Below, one piece after another: positions 29,125 to 38,386 of a stretch of DNA of 64,000 nucleotides (positions are counted from its first letter, which is position 1; each line of letters opens with the position of its first letter). The notes under the pieces were generated by a model, which made no database searches, was not told where the DNA came from, and saw only the letters and a list, made by a program, of their open reading frames with translations. Source of the stretch: Lascolabacillus massiliensis (GTDB lineage Bacteria; Bacteroidota; Bacteroidia; Bacteroidales; Dysgonomonadaceae). The translations under genes were made by a program, and so were the position numbers. The DNA lies in NCBI RefSeq assembly GCF_001282625.1, contig NZ_CTEJ01000001.1, forward strand, positions 310,001 through 374,000, written 5' to 3'.

Positions 29125-29159
29125 AATGAAAGGGAAAATATAGTTCCTTCCCTTTCATT
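29125..29159. terminator. hairpin terminator between the MATE and DUF6266 genes
   Basis: AATGAAAGGGAA (29125-29136) pairs over 12 bp with TTCCCTTTCATT (29148-29159). It serves two convergent genes; the flanking T run is short. Confidence 0.65.
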
Positions 29160-29183
29160 TCAATAAAGTTTCTTATAAAAAAA

Positions 29184-29816
29184 TTAGTTAAAGGCTTTTG
29201 CAAGAACACTGTCTGAAACTATTTCTCCATCATCAGATCTGAATGATAAATATGGATAAATAATATCCTCTTTCCATGTTGATGGTAACTGCAACTGTGC
29301 AACTCCATTAATTCTTAATCCTGCACAAAGAGTATAGATTGCCTCTTTCTTAGTGGAGTTATATACAACAATCATAACCATATCGCTTGGACGTGCATTC
29401 TCTTTTAATGTTGAATCCCAAGTAAAATGCATCTGACCATTAACTTTTGTTACTTTTATTCCGGGTGCAGTATATAGCGAACCCCGTGATACCAGTACTT
29501 TTGAGTAATCTAACTTTATTTCCGCGTCCACCTCTATTATTGCATTTTTAATATGATATGAGGTTGCCGCGTTAAAAGCAGTTGACTTACCAGTTGAATA
29601 TTCTTGAAAACCTACCCTAATAAAAGGTGTTATAGTTTTAAGAAACTGAATAGCTGTTGAAAATTTGCTTCTCTGTTTTAACTGAGCTTTAGTTCTTGGA
29701 TCATTTACTTTTGAAGGTAAACTTCTTACGTAGTAAATATCTCTCCATTTTGCTCCTACTATATTTCCTATCTTGCCGGAAATACCACCATTAATACCTT
29801 TTTGTAATGTACCCAT
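29184..29816 (-). CDS. DUF6266 family protein
   Basis: A 210-residue protein with the hallmark N terminus of DUF6266: GxxxxxGKIGNIVGAKWRDIYYVRS (near residues 10-32) and then SKVNDPRTKAQLKQRSKFSTA. The family is restricted mainly to Bacteroidota and has no known function. There is no signal peptide; the N terminus is rich in Gly and basic residues and the C-terminal half looks beta-rich. It lies alone in front of a 301-base gap with degenerate repeats (29897-29961). Family call is likely; role unknown. Confidence 0.75.
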   Translation of the reverse strand: MGTLQKGINGGISGKIGNIVGAKWRDIYYVRSLPSKVNDPRTKAQLKQRSKFSTAIQFLKTITPFIRVGFQEYSTGKSTAFNAATSYHIKNAIIEVDAEIKLDYSKVLVSRGSLYTAPGIKVTKVNGQMHFTWDSTLKENARPSDMVMIVVYNSTKKEAIYTLCAGLRINGVAQLQLPSTWKEDIIYPYLSFRSDDGEIVSDSVLAKAFN

Positions 29817-30117
29817 ATTTCGATATTTAATTTAAGTTATTTAAAGTAGGGGCAAATATCCAAGTTTGCAATGGATATAAAAAAAATCGGTCGATTTGTC
29901 CGGATTTGGTGTTGAATTGGTATAGTTTGTCGCTATTTGGTGTGGAATGACGCTAAATGGTATACTTTTTCGGTGATAAGTATGGCTTGTCCACCTCAAT
30001 ATAATAAAGGTATATCAACAATTTGTGAAAAATTACATAATAGTATTATATTGACCTCCTATAAAAGGGGGTCATAAGAGCAAGTTAAGACCTAAGCAAG
30101 AATATTATGAGAGTTAG
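29817..30117. other. intergenic region with degenerate 14-base repeats and a hairpin
   Basis: No gene is seen. Three related 14-mers occur at 29897-29910, 29928-29941 and 29948-29961 (pattern TGWCssknWWTGGT, the second and third differing at 3 of 14 bases). TGACCTCC/GGGGGTCA (30052-30074) forms an 8-bp hairpin with one G-T pair that could end the upstream efflux operon. GGTATA also occurs three times here. Confidence 0.5.
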
Positions 30118-31479
30118 TTATTGTAAAAAGGTAGTTATACTTCCACTTATCTGCATAAGAGAAATCTCATAAAGCTTAGTGTTGTACTGAGCAGTAAGCA
30201 GTCGTTGCTCCGCTTCTAATAAACTATTCTGAGCTTCACGCAGTTCAAGACCCGAAAGATCACCAATCCGATATCTCTCCATTGCAATCTCATAATTTAT
30301 AGTAGCATTTTCCAGACTCTCTATCTCCAGATTAGTAAGTTCAATATTATTTTGATAAGCCATCCACATGTTCGCGAAATCGCTTTCAATAACCAGCTTG
30401 TCTCTTTCAACTTCTAGCTCTCTGTTCCTGATTATAATTTGCTGATTCTTTTGCTCTCTTTTTCTGTTAAAACCATCAAACAGAGTGTATCCCAAAGTTA
30501 AACCAACATTTGGACCCCAGTTTCGTTGTCTTTCAAGATTACCACTGTTATAGTTATAGTGTGTGAATCCATATCCGGCATTCAACCTGAGGTAAGGGTA
30601 GTTTCTGCTTCTCAGGTTTCTTAATTCAAGTTCGCTTAATGTAAGATTACTTTCGCTAATCTGTAAGAAAGTATTCTGAGCCATTGTTCTGTCAAACAAC
30701 TCATCTTTTGCCAGAGATTCGTTAAAAATGATTGTTGTATCCTGAGCAATGAACTCACTCTCCACATCCACACCCATAAGTTCATTAAGCTTGATACGAG
30801 ATCTGTTAAGGATTTCATATTGCTGAATCAACTGTGAGCTGTCGGCATTAAAATCCACTTTAGCCTGTTGAAGATCGAGTCTCGAAAGTGAACCTACCTG
30901 ATATCGTGCTTCTACAATCCGAAGTCTTTCCTTCGAAAGCGACACTGCATACTGCAGATTTCCCAATCGTATTTGTTGTTGCACATAATTATAATATTCT
31001 GCCGTTAAATTTGCTATCAGATTTTCCATCTCAAGACGGGTGTACAGTTCGCCGGCCGACTGAAGTTCTTTCAGTCTCTTATAGTTTGTCTGTACTCTGA
31101 ATCCTTCAAATAACGACCAGTTAAGATTAATTCCTGCATCAAGTGTCTGTGTGTTTGAGTTTCGATTCTCTACAACCTCATCTCCTTCAGCCGGAATCTG
31201 ATCTGTGTTGCTGCTGCGCAAATTATATCCTGAGCTGACACTCACCTGTGGCAGATATCCTGCATTCCCAAGTGTGACATTATTTTCTGAAACTAACTCT
31301 TGATTTCGAGCTATCTGAAGGTCGAAATTGTTTTCAAGTCCAATTCTAAGGCATTCCCGCAAATCAATAACATTGCTAATTACCCTGCGCTCTTCTGTTT
31401 GTGAATATGCAGAGGCAGTGAAAAAAATTATAAATAACAATAAAAAACAGGTCCTTTTTTCTTTTATAAAAAGTATCAT
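30118..31479 (-). CDS. TolC family outer-membrane efflux protein
   Basis: The outer-membrane channel of the tripartite efflux system encoded just upstream. The 453-residue protein has a signal peptide (about residues 1-26, ending near AYSQ), then two repeats of long helices and beta strands typical of TolC/OprM: NFDLQIARNQELVSENNVTLGNAGYLPQV near 53-80 is split here by family consensus, with the second repeat around residues 285-330. It is the last of three genes transcribed adaptor, pump, channel; the gap to the pump gene is 17 bases. Confidence 0.92.
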   Translation of the reverse strand: MILFIKEKRTCFLLLFIIFFTASAYSQTEERRVISNVIDLRECLRIGLENNFDLQIARNQELVSENNVTLGNAGYLPQVSVSSGYNLRSSNTDQIPAEGDEVVENRNSNTQTLDAGINLNWSLFEGFRVQTNYKRLKELQSAGELYTRLEMENLIANLTAEYYNYVQQQIRLGNLQYAVSLSKERLRIVEARYQVGSLSRLDLQQAKVDFNADSSQLIQQYEILNRSRIKLNELMGVDVESEFIAQDTTIIFNESLAKDELFDRTMAQNTFLQISESNLTLSELELRNLRSRNYPYLRLNAGYGFTHYNYNSGNLERQRNWGPNVGLTLGYTLFDGFNRKREQKNQQIIIRNRELEVERDKLVIESDFANMWMAYQNNIELTNLEIESLENATINYEIAMERYRIGDLSGLELREAQNSLLEAEQRLLTAQYNTKLYEISLMQISGSITTFLQ

Positions 31480-31496
31480 TATTCTATGATTAAATC

Positions 31497-34400
31497 TTAG
31501 TTGAGTTCAGTTAGTTCGTTTTCAGAAACAGCTTTTGAATTGCCATTTTTCTTCTCCTCTGCAGATTTTCTATCAGTTGAAAGATAGATATACATAGCAG
31601 GAATAAGAAACAGGGTTAACATAGTAGAGATTAATAGTCCACCTATAACCGCAGTACCCATAGCTATTCGGCCGTTTGCACCTTCACCGCTAGCCAGTGC
31701 CAGAGGGAGCAATCCAAGAATTGTTGAAATACTAGTCATAAGTATTGGTCTAAGGCGCTGAATTGATGCTTCTACTATTGCTTGGTTTTTATTTAAACCG
31801 GCATTTTGACGCTGATTTGCAAATTCTACAATCAATATACCATTTTTGGCAACTAACCCAATAAGCATAATTATCCCTATCTGACTATAAATATTTAAAG
31901 TTATCCCGAATATCCACATAAATAACAGTGCACCAAAAAGTGCAAGTGGAACAGTAAACATTATCACAAAAGGATCTTTGAAACTTTCAAACTGAGCTGC
32001 CATAACAAGGAAAATCAATAAAATGGCAAGGCCAAATGCAAACAATAAACTTGATGAACTCTCTTTAAAGTTTCTTGATTCTCCCTCAAGAGCCGTTCTG
32101 AACGAGTCGTCAAGTACTTCAGCTGCTATCCTGTCCATCTCTTCAAGCCCTTCTCCCAGAGCATATCCTGGAGCTAATCCAGCTGTAATGGTAGCCGAGT
32201 TGAACCTGTTATATCTATATAACTGGGGAGGTGCTACAGACTCTTCCAGTTTAACCAGATTGTCCATCTGAATCATTTCTCCCACATTGTTTTTAATATA
32301 GATAGTTCTCAGGTCAATAGGTGTATTTCGTTGCTGTCGATTGATTTCTCCCAGGATCTGGTATTGCTTGCCATTCATATAGAAGTAACCCATACGCTGA
32401 CCACTAAGTGCGTATTGCAAGGTTTGACCAATATCACGTGTACTCACACCAAGCATAGCTGCTTTATCCCTGTCAATAATAATTCTTGTTTCAGGTTTTG
32501 TAAATTTAAGATCCACGTCGGTCATTCGGAAGTATGGACTCGCATTCATTCTTTCCAGAAAAGGAGGAATAAATTCCTGAAGCTTTTCAATATTCGGGGC
32601 CTGAAGAATATACTGTATAGGCATTCCAGCACGTCTTCCTCCGAAGGTCGACTGCTGCTGAACAAATGCTCGAGCTGCATTTTCATTCCTTACAGCTTCG
32701 GTAATTTCATTAGCAATTTCCATCTGTGACCTTTCTCTCTCGTCCATATCAGGCAAAACCAAACGTACCATACTAAAGGTGCTACGGGTCATAGTGATAT
32801 TTGACTCTCTTTCCGGAGCCACTGAGTCGGCTATTGCTGAAATTCTATCTGTATAATCCCTTATAAATTCATACGTTGCACCTTCAGGAGCGCTACTTCG
32901 TATCATGATCTGTGAACGGTCTTCAAGCGGTGCCATCTCTTCTGGTAATGTGCTCCATAAAATTGCAATAAATATTCCTGAAACTAATATCAAGGGTAAT
33001 GCAAGCCATTTTCTTTTCAGGAATGAGTTGAGAGCTTTACTATAAAAGCTGTTCATTCCTATAAAGAACACCTCTGTTCGATTGTAAAATTTACTCCTTT
33101 TCTGACCTTTCTTCAATAGTTTTGATGATAGCATCGGAACAAATGAAAGTGCCACAAAGGATGATATAATAACTGCCCCTGATATTACAATACTAAACTC
33201 TCGGAATAAACGGCCAGTCATTCCCTCGAGGAATACAATAGGGAAGAATATAGCAACAAGTGTAATGGTAGTTGAAACAACTGCAAAAAATATCTCTTTA
33301 GATCCAGCAATAGATGCCTCTATAGGATCCAGTCCATTCTCAACCTTTTGAAAGATATTCTCAGTAACAACAATAGCATCATCAACAACAAGACCCACTG
33401 CAAGCACTATGGCAAGCATAGAAAGTACATTGATTGAGAAACCTGCAAGGTACATAACAAAGAAAATACCAATAAGTGATATGGGGATAACTACAGCAGG
33501 AATAAGAGTTACCCTCAGGTTTCTTAAGAAAACGAAGATGATAAATACAACAAGAAGAAAAGCAATGATTACTGTATTTTGAACTTCGCTAATTGATGCT
33601 CTGATAAATTTCGTATTGTCAAAAGCAACATCAAGGATCACATCTTCAGGAAGATCTTTCTGCATCTGTTCCATGCGAACTCTAACCTCATCTGCGATAT
33701 TAATATGATTTGCACCTGGTTGAGGGATAATAACTGCACTAACCATAGGAACTCCGTTTCTGCGGAGAATATTTTGTCGGTCTGCCGCATCAAGTTCAGC
33801 AAATCCAACATCACGAAATCTTACTATACGAAAATTATCCTCTTTTAGAATAAGATTATTAAAATCTTCAGGTGTCGACATTAACCCCATTGTACGGATC
33901 GATTGCTCAATCTGATCACCTTCAATGCTACCTGCAGGAAGTTCAATATTTTCTCTGTCAAGAGCATTTTTAACATCCATAGGTGTAATATTATAGGATG
34001 CCATTCTTATAGGATCAAGCCATAATCGCATTGCATATCTGTACTCCCCCCATATTTCAACTGCACTAACATTAGAAATCGTTTGGAGACGCTCTTTAAC
34101 TGTAAGATCAGCAATTTCTGAAAGCTCAAGAAGTGATCGGGTAGGGCTCTGAACCGTTATCTGCATGATAGGGTCAGAATCAGAATCCGCCTTGGAAACA
34201 GTAGGAGGATCGGTGTCACGCGGAAGATAGCGCTGTGCAATTGAAACCTTGTCTCTAACATCATTGGCTGCTGTTTCCAAATCAACACTTAATTCAAACT
34301 CAACAGTTATACGAGAGCTACCCTGACTGCTTCGGCTGGTAAGTGATCTGATTCCTGGTATACCATTAATATTTTGCTCTAATGGTTCTGTAATCTGATT

Positions 34401-34580
34401 TTCTATAACTTCAGCATTAGCACCCGGATAAGAGACGTGAACTGTTATTATGGGATTATCAACATTAGGATATTCACGAACAGGCAAACTTGTATAGCCG
34501 ATAATACCAAATATGATGATTATCAGTACCATTACAGTGGCAAGAACTGGTCGTCTTATACTTAGTTCGGATAGGTTCAT
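31497..34580 (-). CDS. efflux RND transporter permease subunit (HAE-1/AcrB-type)
   Basis: The proton-driven inner-membrane pump of a multidrug exporter. The 1027-residue protein has the RND architecture: TM1 at residues 10-28, a large periplasmic loop, TM2-6 from about 340 including LAVGLVVDDAIVVTENIF (about 391-408) with the two proton-relay aspartates, a second periplasmic loop, and a second TM bundle from about 855. NYTS-like conserved segments RRPVLATVMV and GIPGIRSLTSRSSQG are present. It follows the adaptor by 4 bases and precedes the TolC-type gene by 17 bases. Confidence 0.95.
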   Translation of the reverse strand: MNLSELSIRRPVLATVMVLIIIIFGIIGYTSLPVREYPNVDNPIITVHVSYPGANAEVIENQITEPLEQNINGIPGIRSLTSRSSQGSSRITVEFELSVDLETAANDVRDKVSIAQRYLPRDTDPPTVSKADSDSDPIMQITVQSPTRSLLELSEIADLTVKERLQTISNVSAVEIWGEYRYAMRLWLDPIRMASYNITPMDVKNALDRENIELPAGSIEGDQIEQSIRTMGLMSTPEDFNNLILKEDNFRIVRFRDVGFAELDAADRQNILRRNGVPMVSAVIIPQPGANHINIADEVRVRMEQMQKDLPEDVILDVAFDNTKFIRASISEVQNTVIIAFLLVVFIIFVFLRNLRVTLIPAVVIPISLIGIFFVMYLAGFSINVLSMLAIVLAVGLVVDDAIVVTENIFQKVENGLDPIEASIAGSKEIFFAVVSTTITLVAIFFPIVFLEGMTGRLFREFSIVISGAVIISSFVALSFVPMLSSKLLKKGQKRSKFYNRTEVFFIGMNSFYSKALNSFLKRKWLALPLILVSGIFIAILWSTLPEEMAPLEDRSQIMIRSSAPEGATYEFIRDYTDRISAIADSVAPERESNITMTRSTFSMVRLVLPDMDERERSQMEIANEITEAVRNENAARAFVQQQSTFGGRRAGMPIQYILQAPNIEKLQEFIPPFLERMNASPYFRMTDVDLKFTKPETRIIIDRDKAAMLGVSTRDIGQTLQYALSGQRMGYFYMNGKQYQILGEINRQQRNTPIDLRTIYIKNNVGEMIQMDNLVKLEESVAPPQLYRYNRFNSATITAGLAPGYALGEGLEEMDRIAAEVLDDSFRTALEGESRNFKESSSSLLFAFGLAILLIFLVMAAQFESFKDPFVIMFTVPLALFGALLFMWIFGITLNIYSQIGIIMLIGLVAKNGILIVEFANQRQNAGLNKNQAIVEASIQRLRPILMTSISTILGLLPLALASGEGANGRIAMGTAVIGGLLISTMLTLFLIPAMYIYLSTDRKSAEEKKNGNSKAVSENELTELN

Positions 34581-34584
34581 ATTC

Positions 34585-35700
34585 TCAATTTGCGTGGTTT
34601 TCTATAAATTGATCAATTCTAACAGGCATACCACTTCTTAGCTGCATAACACCGGTAGTAAGAAGTGTATCACCAACAGAGAGTCCGCTTACTATTTCTA
34701 CCGATGCAGCGGTTCTCATTCCTGTAATTACCTCTACCTCCTGAGCAACACCGTTTCTGTAAACATATGCTATATCACGCCCCATCTCTTTTATACTTGA
34801 GATACTTGGGATAACGATAGCATCATTTATTTCATCCAGTTTTATCTGGATACTTGCAGATTGACCAGGCTTTATTTTTCCTTCACTGTTGTCATATCTT
34901 GCACGTGCAAATAGACTTAATGTGTTTACATCAAGACGAGACTCTACTGCATATACTGTAGCGTTGTGAACTTCAAGGCTGTTATCTACTGTAAAAGCCA
35001 CTTCACTCCCTGGTCTTATGAGGTTAACAAAATTTTCAGTAAGTGAAAATTCAATTTTTAAGGGTGATATTTTTGTCAGATTTGATACTACAACGTTTGG
35101 GGATGCATAGGCTCCTTCGCTAACTTGTCGGAGACCAAGCACTCCACTGAAAGGTGCACGTAATTCTGTCTGTTTGATTCTAGCTTTCACCAGCTCAATA
35201 TCCGCTTTCAATGTTTCAAGCTGAGTAGCAACAGACTGATATGTTTCCTGGCTGATTGCATCTTTTTCCAAAAGTGTTTGCTGACGGTATAGTCTGTCTT
35301 CAGCCAAAGGTAATTGTGACTCAAGCTTTTTAAGTTCTGCCTGTAGAGGAGCATCATTAACCTTGGCTAAAAGTGTTCCTTCCTGAACGAAACTTCCCTC
35401 TTCAAAGAAGATATCTGTAATTTTACCGGATGACTCAAATGTAAGATCTACCTCCTCATCAGGCAATAATACACCCCTGATACGAAACAAATTATTCAGT
35501 GTCTGTGGTTTTAGTATTGTTGCCGTTACTACTAACTCTGATCTGGCAAATCCCGAACCTCCTCCGGGTGACGACTGATTTCCGTTAACACTGCTTCCAT
35601 TTTGTGAAGCTAACAACCTTTTAATGGTTGGAAAAAATGCCATACTCAGTATGATTACTGCTATGGTTGCAATTACAATAATCTTATTTTTTTTCTTCAT
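34585..35700 (-). CDS. efflux RND transporter periplasmic adaptor subunit
   Basis: The membrane-fusion protein linking pump and channel. I start it at ATG 35700 (MKKKNKI), giving 371 residues; an in-frame start six codons earlier (35718) is possible. It has an N-terminal membrane anchor, then lipoyl-like halves (GSFVQEGTLLAKVND near 95-109 and LRAPFSGVLGLRQVSEGAYA near 178-197) around a coiled-coil hairpin (about 110-175), and beta-barrel and membrane-proximal domains. First gene of the operon, divergent from the SGNH hydrolase. Confidence 0.92.
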   Translation of the reverse strand: MKKKNKIIVIATIAVIILSMAFFPTIKRLLASQNGSSVNGNQSSPGGGSGFARSELVVTATILKPQTLNNLFRIRGVLLPDEEVDLTFESSGKITDIFFEEGSFVQEGTLLAKVNDAPLQAELKKLESQLPLAEDRLYRQQTLLEKDAISQETYQSVATQLETLKADIELVKARIKQTELRAPFSGVLGLRQVSEGAYASPNVVVSNLTKISPLKIEFSLTENFVNLIRPGSEVAFTVDNSLEVHNATVYAVESRLDVNTLSLFARARYDNSEGKIKPGQSASIQIKLDEINDAIVIPSISSIKEMGRDIAYVYRNGVAQEVEVITGMRTAASVEIVSGLSVGDTLLTTGVMQLRSGMPVRIDQFIENHAN

Positions 35701-35844
35701 AATTTTGCGCAAAGTCACTAAAATTACAACTTTAGAACAAATAAACGTAGATGGTACTATTGGTTTTTAGTTTTTTTAGGTTTCAAAATCGACATACTAT
35801 CATTTTATATCGATGAAACAGATTTTAAATTGGAATAAAATAAC

Positions 35845-35852
35845 TATTTTTG
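35845..35852 (+). promoter_or_regulatory. candidate -7 element of the SGNH hydrolase gene
   Basis: TATTTTTG matches TAnnTTTG, 48 bases before the ATG. A poor TTTT -33-like element lies 18 bases upstream at 35823-35826. Confidence 0.35.
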
Positions 35853-35899
35853 ACATTCGAGTATATAATCAATCTACATATTAAATTAAAATAGGATTT

Positions 35900-36598
35900 A
35901 TGAGAAAAATAATGTTAACTATGCTTTTTATCACCTGTGGTATGTTTTTTTGTGTAGCTCAGGATTGGGCAAATCTGAACAGATTCAGAGAAGCGAACGA
36001 AAAGCTTGGTCCTGCACGTACATGTGATAGCAGAGTGGTTTTTATGGGCAATTCAATTACTGAAGGTTGGATTAATCAGGTTCCGGAATTTTTTGCAGAA
36101 GAGAAACAATATATAAACAGAGGTATCAGCGGGCAAACAACGCCACAGATGTTACTCCGTTTCCGTCAGGATGTTTTAAATTTATGGCCTAAGGTAGTTG
36201 TTATTTTAGCAGGGGTAAATGATATTGCCGGAAACACAGGTCCCTCATCATTAGAAATGATTGAGGATAACATTCATTCAATGACAGAGCTTGCTCAGGC
36301 ACATGGCATACAAGTTGTGCTATGTTCAGTTTTGCCTGCATATGATTTTCCATGGCGCCCGGGTCTGGAGCCTGCTCCAAAAATTGTTGAGTTAAACAGA
36401 CGTATTAAGGAGTATGCTTCTAAAAAAGGTGCTGTTTATTGTGACTATTTCTCTGCAATGGCTGACGAAAGAAACGGTTTGCCCGAAGAGTTATCCGGGG
36501 ACGGTGTTCATCCAAATAAAAAAGGTTATGAAATAATGCAGCCTATTGTTGAAAATGCAATTGCCCGTGCATTGATCATGTGGAAAGAGTTTAAGTAA
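35900..36598 (+). CDS. secreted SGNH/GDSL-family hydrolase
   Basis: A periplasmic or secreted esterase-like enzyme. The 232-residue protein has a signal peptide (about residues 1-20, FFCVAQ). SGNH blocks are visible: block I VFMGNSITEGW near 48-58 (GNSIT replaces GDSL, Ser as nucleophile), GISGQTTPQMLLRF near 74-87 with the oxyanion Gly, GVNDIAG near 107-113 with Asn, and DGVHPNKKGYEIM near 205-217 with the Asp-His pair. Related proteins include PAF acetylhydrolase-like and carbohydrate acetylesterases. It precedes ilvD and the rhamnoside locus, so deacetylation of glycans is possible but unproved. Confidence 0.88.
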   Translation: MRKIMLTMLFITCGMFFCVAQDWANLNRFREANEKLGPARTCDSRVVFMGNSITEGWINQVPEFFAEEKQYINRGISGQTTPQMLLRFRQDVLNLWPKVVVILAGVNDIAGNTGPSSLEMIEDNIHSMTELAQAHGIQVVLCSVLPAYDFPWRPGLEPAPKIVELNRRIKEYASKKGAVYCDYFSAMADERNGLPEELSGDGVHPNKKGYEIMQPIVENAIARALIMWKEFK

Positions 36599-36700
36599 AA
36601 ACAAAAGACCTTTATATCTGTTTAGATTAAAAACAGAGAGGTATGCAATCGGTATATCTTACTATCGATGAGTACCTCTTGCACAAATGAAATAAGTCAT

Positions 36701-38383
36701 ATGAAAGAACTAAACAGATATTCTAAAACTATCACACAAGACCCAACACAGCCGGCAGCTCAAGCACAATTATATGCTTTAGGTTTATCAGAAGGGGATC
36801 TCACCAAAGCTCAGGTGGGCATAGTGAGTATGGGATACGATGGGAATCCCTGCAACATGCATCTGAATAGTTTAGCTTTAGAAATTAAAAAAGGTGTATG
36901 GAAAGAGAAGCTTGCAGGATTTATATTTCATACTATTGGTGTAAGTGATGGTATGAGCAATGGAACTGATGGAATGCGCTACTCCCTGGTTAGCAGAGAG
37001 GTGATAGCGGATTCTATAGAAACTGTTTGCGGTGCTCAGTATTATGATGCCCTGATTGCTGTTCCTGGTTGTGACAAAAATATGCCGGGTTCACTTATAG
37101 CAATGGGACGATTGAACAGGCCTGCCATAATGGTTTATGGAGGTACTATTGCTCCTGGGCATTATAAAGGACAAGACCTAAATATTGTATCTGCATTTGA
37201 GGCACTGGGCGAAAAGATTGCAGGTAAGCTTGATGAAAATGATTTTAAAGAGATTGTTAAAAGAAGCTGCCCGGGACCTGGCGCTTGTGGTGGTATGTAT
37301 ACAGCCAACACTATGGCAGCAGCAATTGAGGCAATGGGTATGAGTCTGCCATATAGCAGCAGTAACCCCGCAATCAGCAAAGAGAAGAGGCAGGAGTGCC
37401 TGGAAGCAGGTAAATATATACGTCTGTTACTTGAAAATGATATAAAGCCAAGAGATATCATGACTCGCAAGGCATTTGAGAATGCAATAACAATTGTAAT
37501 AGCTTTAGGAGGAAGCACAAATGCTGTTCTTCATCTGTTAGCCATGGCAAGAAGCGTGGATGTGAAGCTGACAATTGATGATTTTCAGAGGTTTAGTGAT
37601 AAGGTGCCGTTGATAGCTGACTTCAAGCCTAGTGGCAAATATCTTATGGAGGACCTTCACAAAATTGGTGGTGTGCCAATGGTTATGAAATATCTTCTTA
37701 TTAAAGGTATGCTTCATGGTGACTGTATGACGGTAACTGGAAAAACAATTGCAGAAAATCTTGCAAATGTAAGAGATATAGATTTTGAATCTCAGGATAT
37801 TATTCTTTCTATTGAGAAACCATTAAAACCTCAAGGTCATTTGCAGATTCTGTATGGTAATCTGGCTGAGAAGGGTAGTGTTGCAAAAATTAGTGGGAAA
37901 GAGGGTGAACGTTTTGAAGGACCTGCACGAGTATTTGATGGCGAAAAAGATTTAATTTCCGGAATCTCCAATGGCAGGGTAAAAGCTGGTGATGTTGTGG
38001 TTATAAAGAATGAGGGACCCAAAGGTGCTCCCGGTATGCCTGAAATGTTGAAGCCAACTTCTGCAATAATTGGAGCCGGATTGGGTAAATCTGTTGCACT
38101 GATTACAGATGGTCGATTCAGTGGTGGTACCCATGGTTTTGTTGTTGGTCATATTACTCCTGAATCTTTTGAGGGTGGATTGATAGGTTTGGTTGAAGAT
38201 GACGATTTAATCGAGATTGATGTAATTCATAATAGAATCACTCTTAAAGTTTCGGATGAAGAAATAGCCCGCAGGCGTTCTCTATGGAAAAAGCCTGAAC
38301 TAAAAGTAAGCAGAGGCATCCTTTATAAGTTTGCAAAACTGGTTAAGGATGCCTCGCATGGTTGTGTAACTGATGAAAATTGA
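36701..38383 (+). CDS. ilvD: dihydroxy-acid dehydratase (IlvD/Edd family)
   Basis: It dehydrates 2,3-dihydroxy acids to 2-keto acids in branched-chain amino acid synthesis; related family members act on sugar acids. I start at ATG 36701 ([10 protein letters not shown]), giving 560 residues as usual; a start at 36668 adds 11 atypical residues. The Fe-S cysteines are visible in GNPCNMHL near 46-53, GCDKNMPG near 117-124 and [12 protein letters not shown] near 189-200, and the C-terminal [15 protein letters not shown] is near 472-486. It stands without ilvB, ilvN, ilvC or leu genes. It ends 3 bases from the convergent GH78 gene. Confidence 0.85.
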   Translation: MKELNRYSKTITQDPTQPAAQAQLYALGLSEGDLTKAQVGIVSMGYDGNPCNMHLNSLALEIKKGVWKEKLAGFIFHTIGVSDGMSNGTDGMRYSLVSREVIADSIETVCGAQYYDALIAVPGCDKNMPGSLIAMGRLNRPAIMVYGGTIAPGHYKGQDLNIVSAFEALGEKIAGKLDENDFKEIVKRSCPGPGACGGMYTANTMAAAIEAMGMSLPYSSSNPAISKEKRQECLEAGKYIRLLLENDIKPRDIMTRKAFENAITIVIALGGSTNAVLHLLAMARSVDVKLTIDDFQRFSDKVPLIADFKPSGKYLMEDLHKIGGVPMVMKYLLIKGMLHGDCMTVTGKTIAENLANVRDIDFESQDIILSIEKPLKPQGHLQILYGNLAEKGSVAKISGKEGERFEGPARVFDGEKDLISGISNGRVKAGDVVVIKNEGPKGAPGMPEMLKPTSAIIGAGLGKSVALITDGRFSGGTHGFVVGHITPESFEGGLIGLVEDDDLIEIDVIHNRITLKVSDEEIARRRSLWKKPELKVSRGILYKFAKLVKDASHGCVTDEN

Positions 38384-38386
38384 AAT

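Noticed and set aside
36608-36642. Hairpin CTGTTT/AAACAG between the SGNH gene and ilvD
   Set aside because: Only 6 bp of AT-rich stem and no T run; not good evidence for a terminator.
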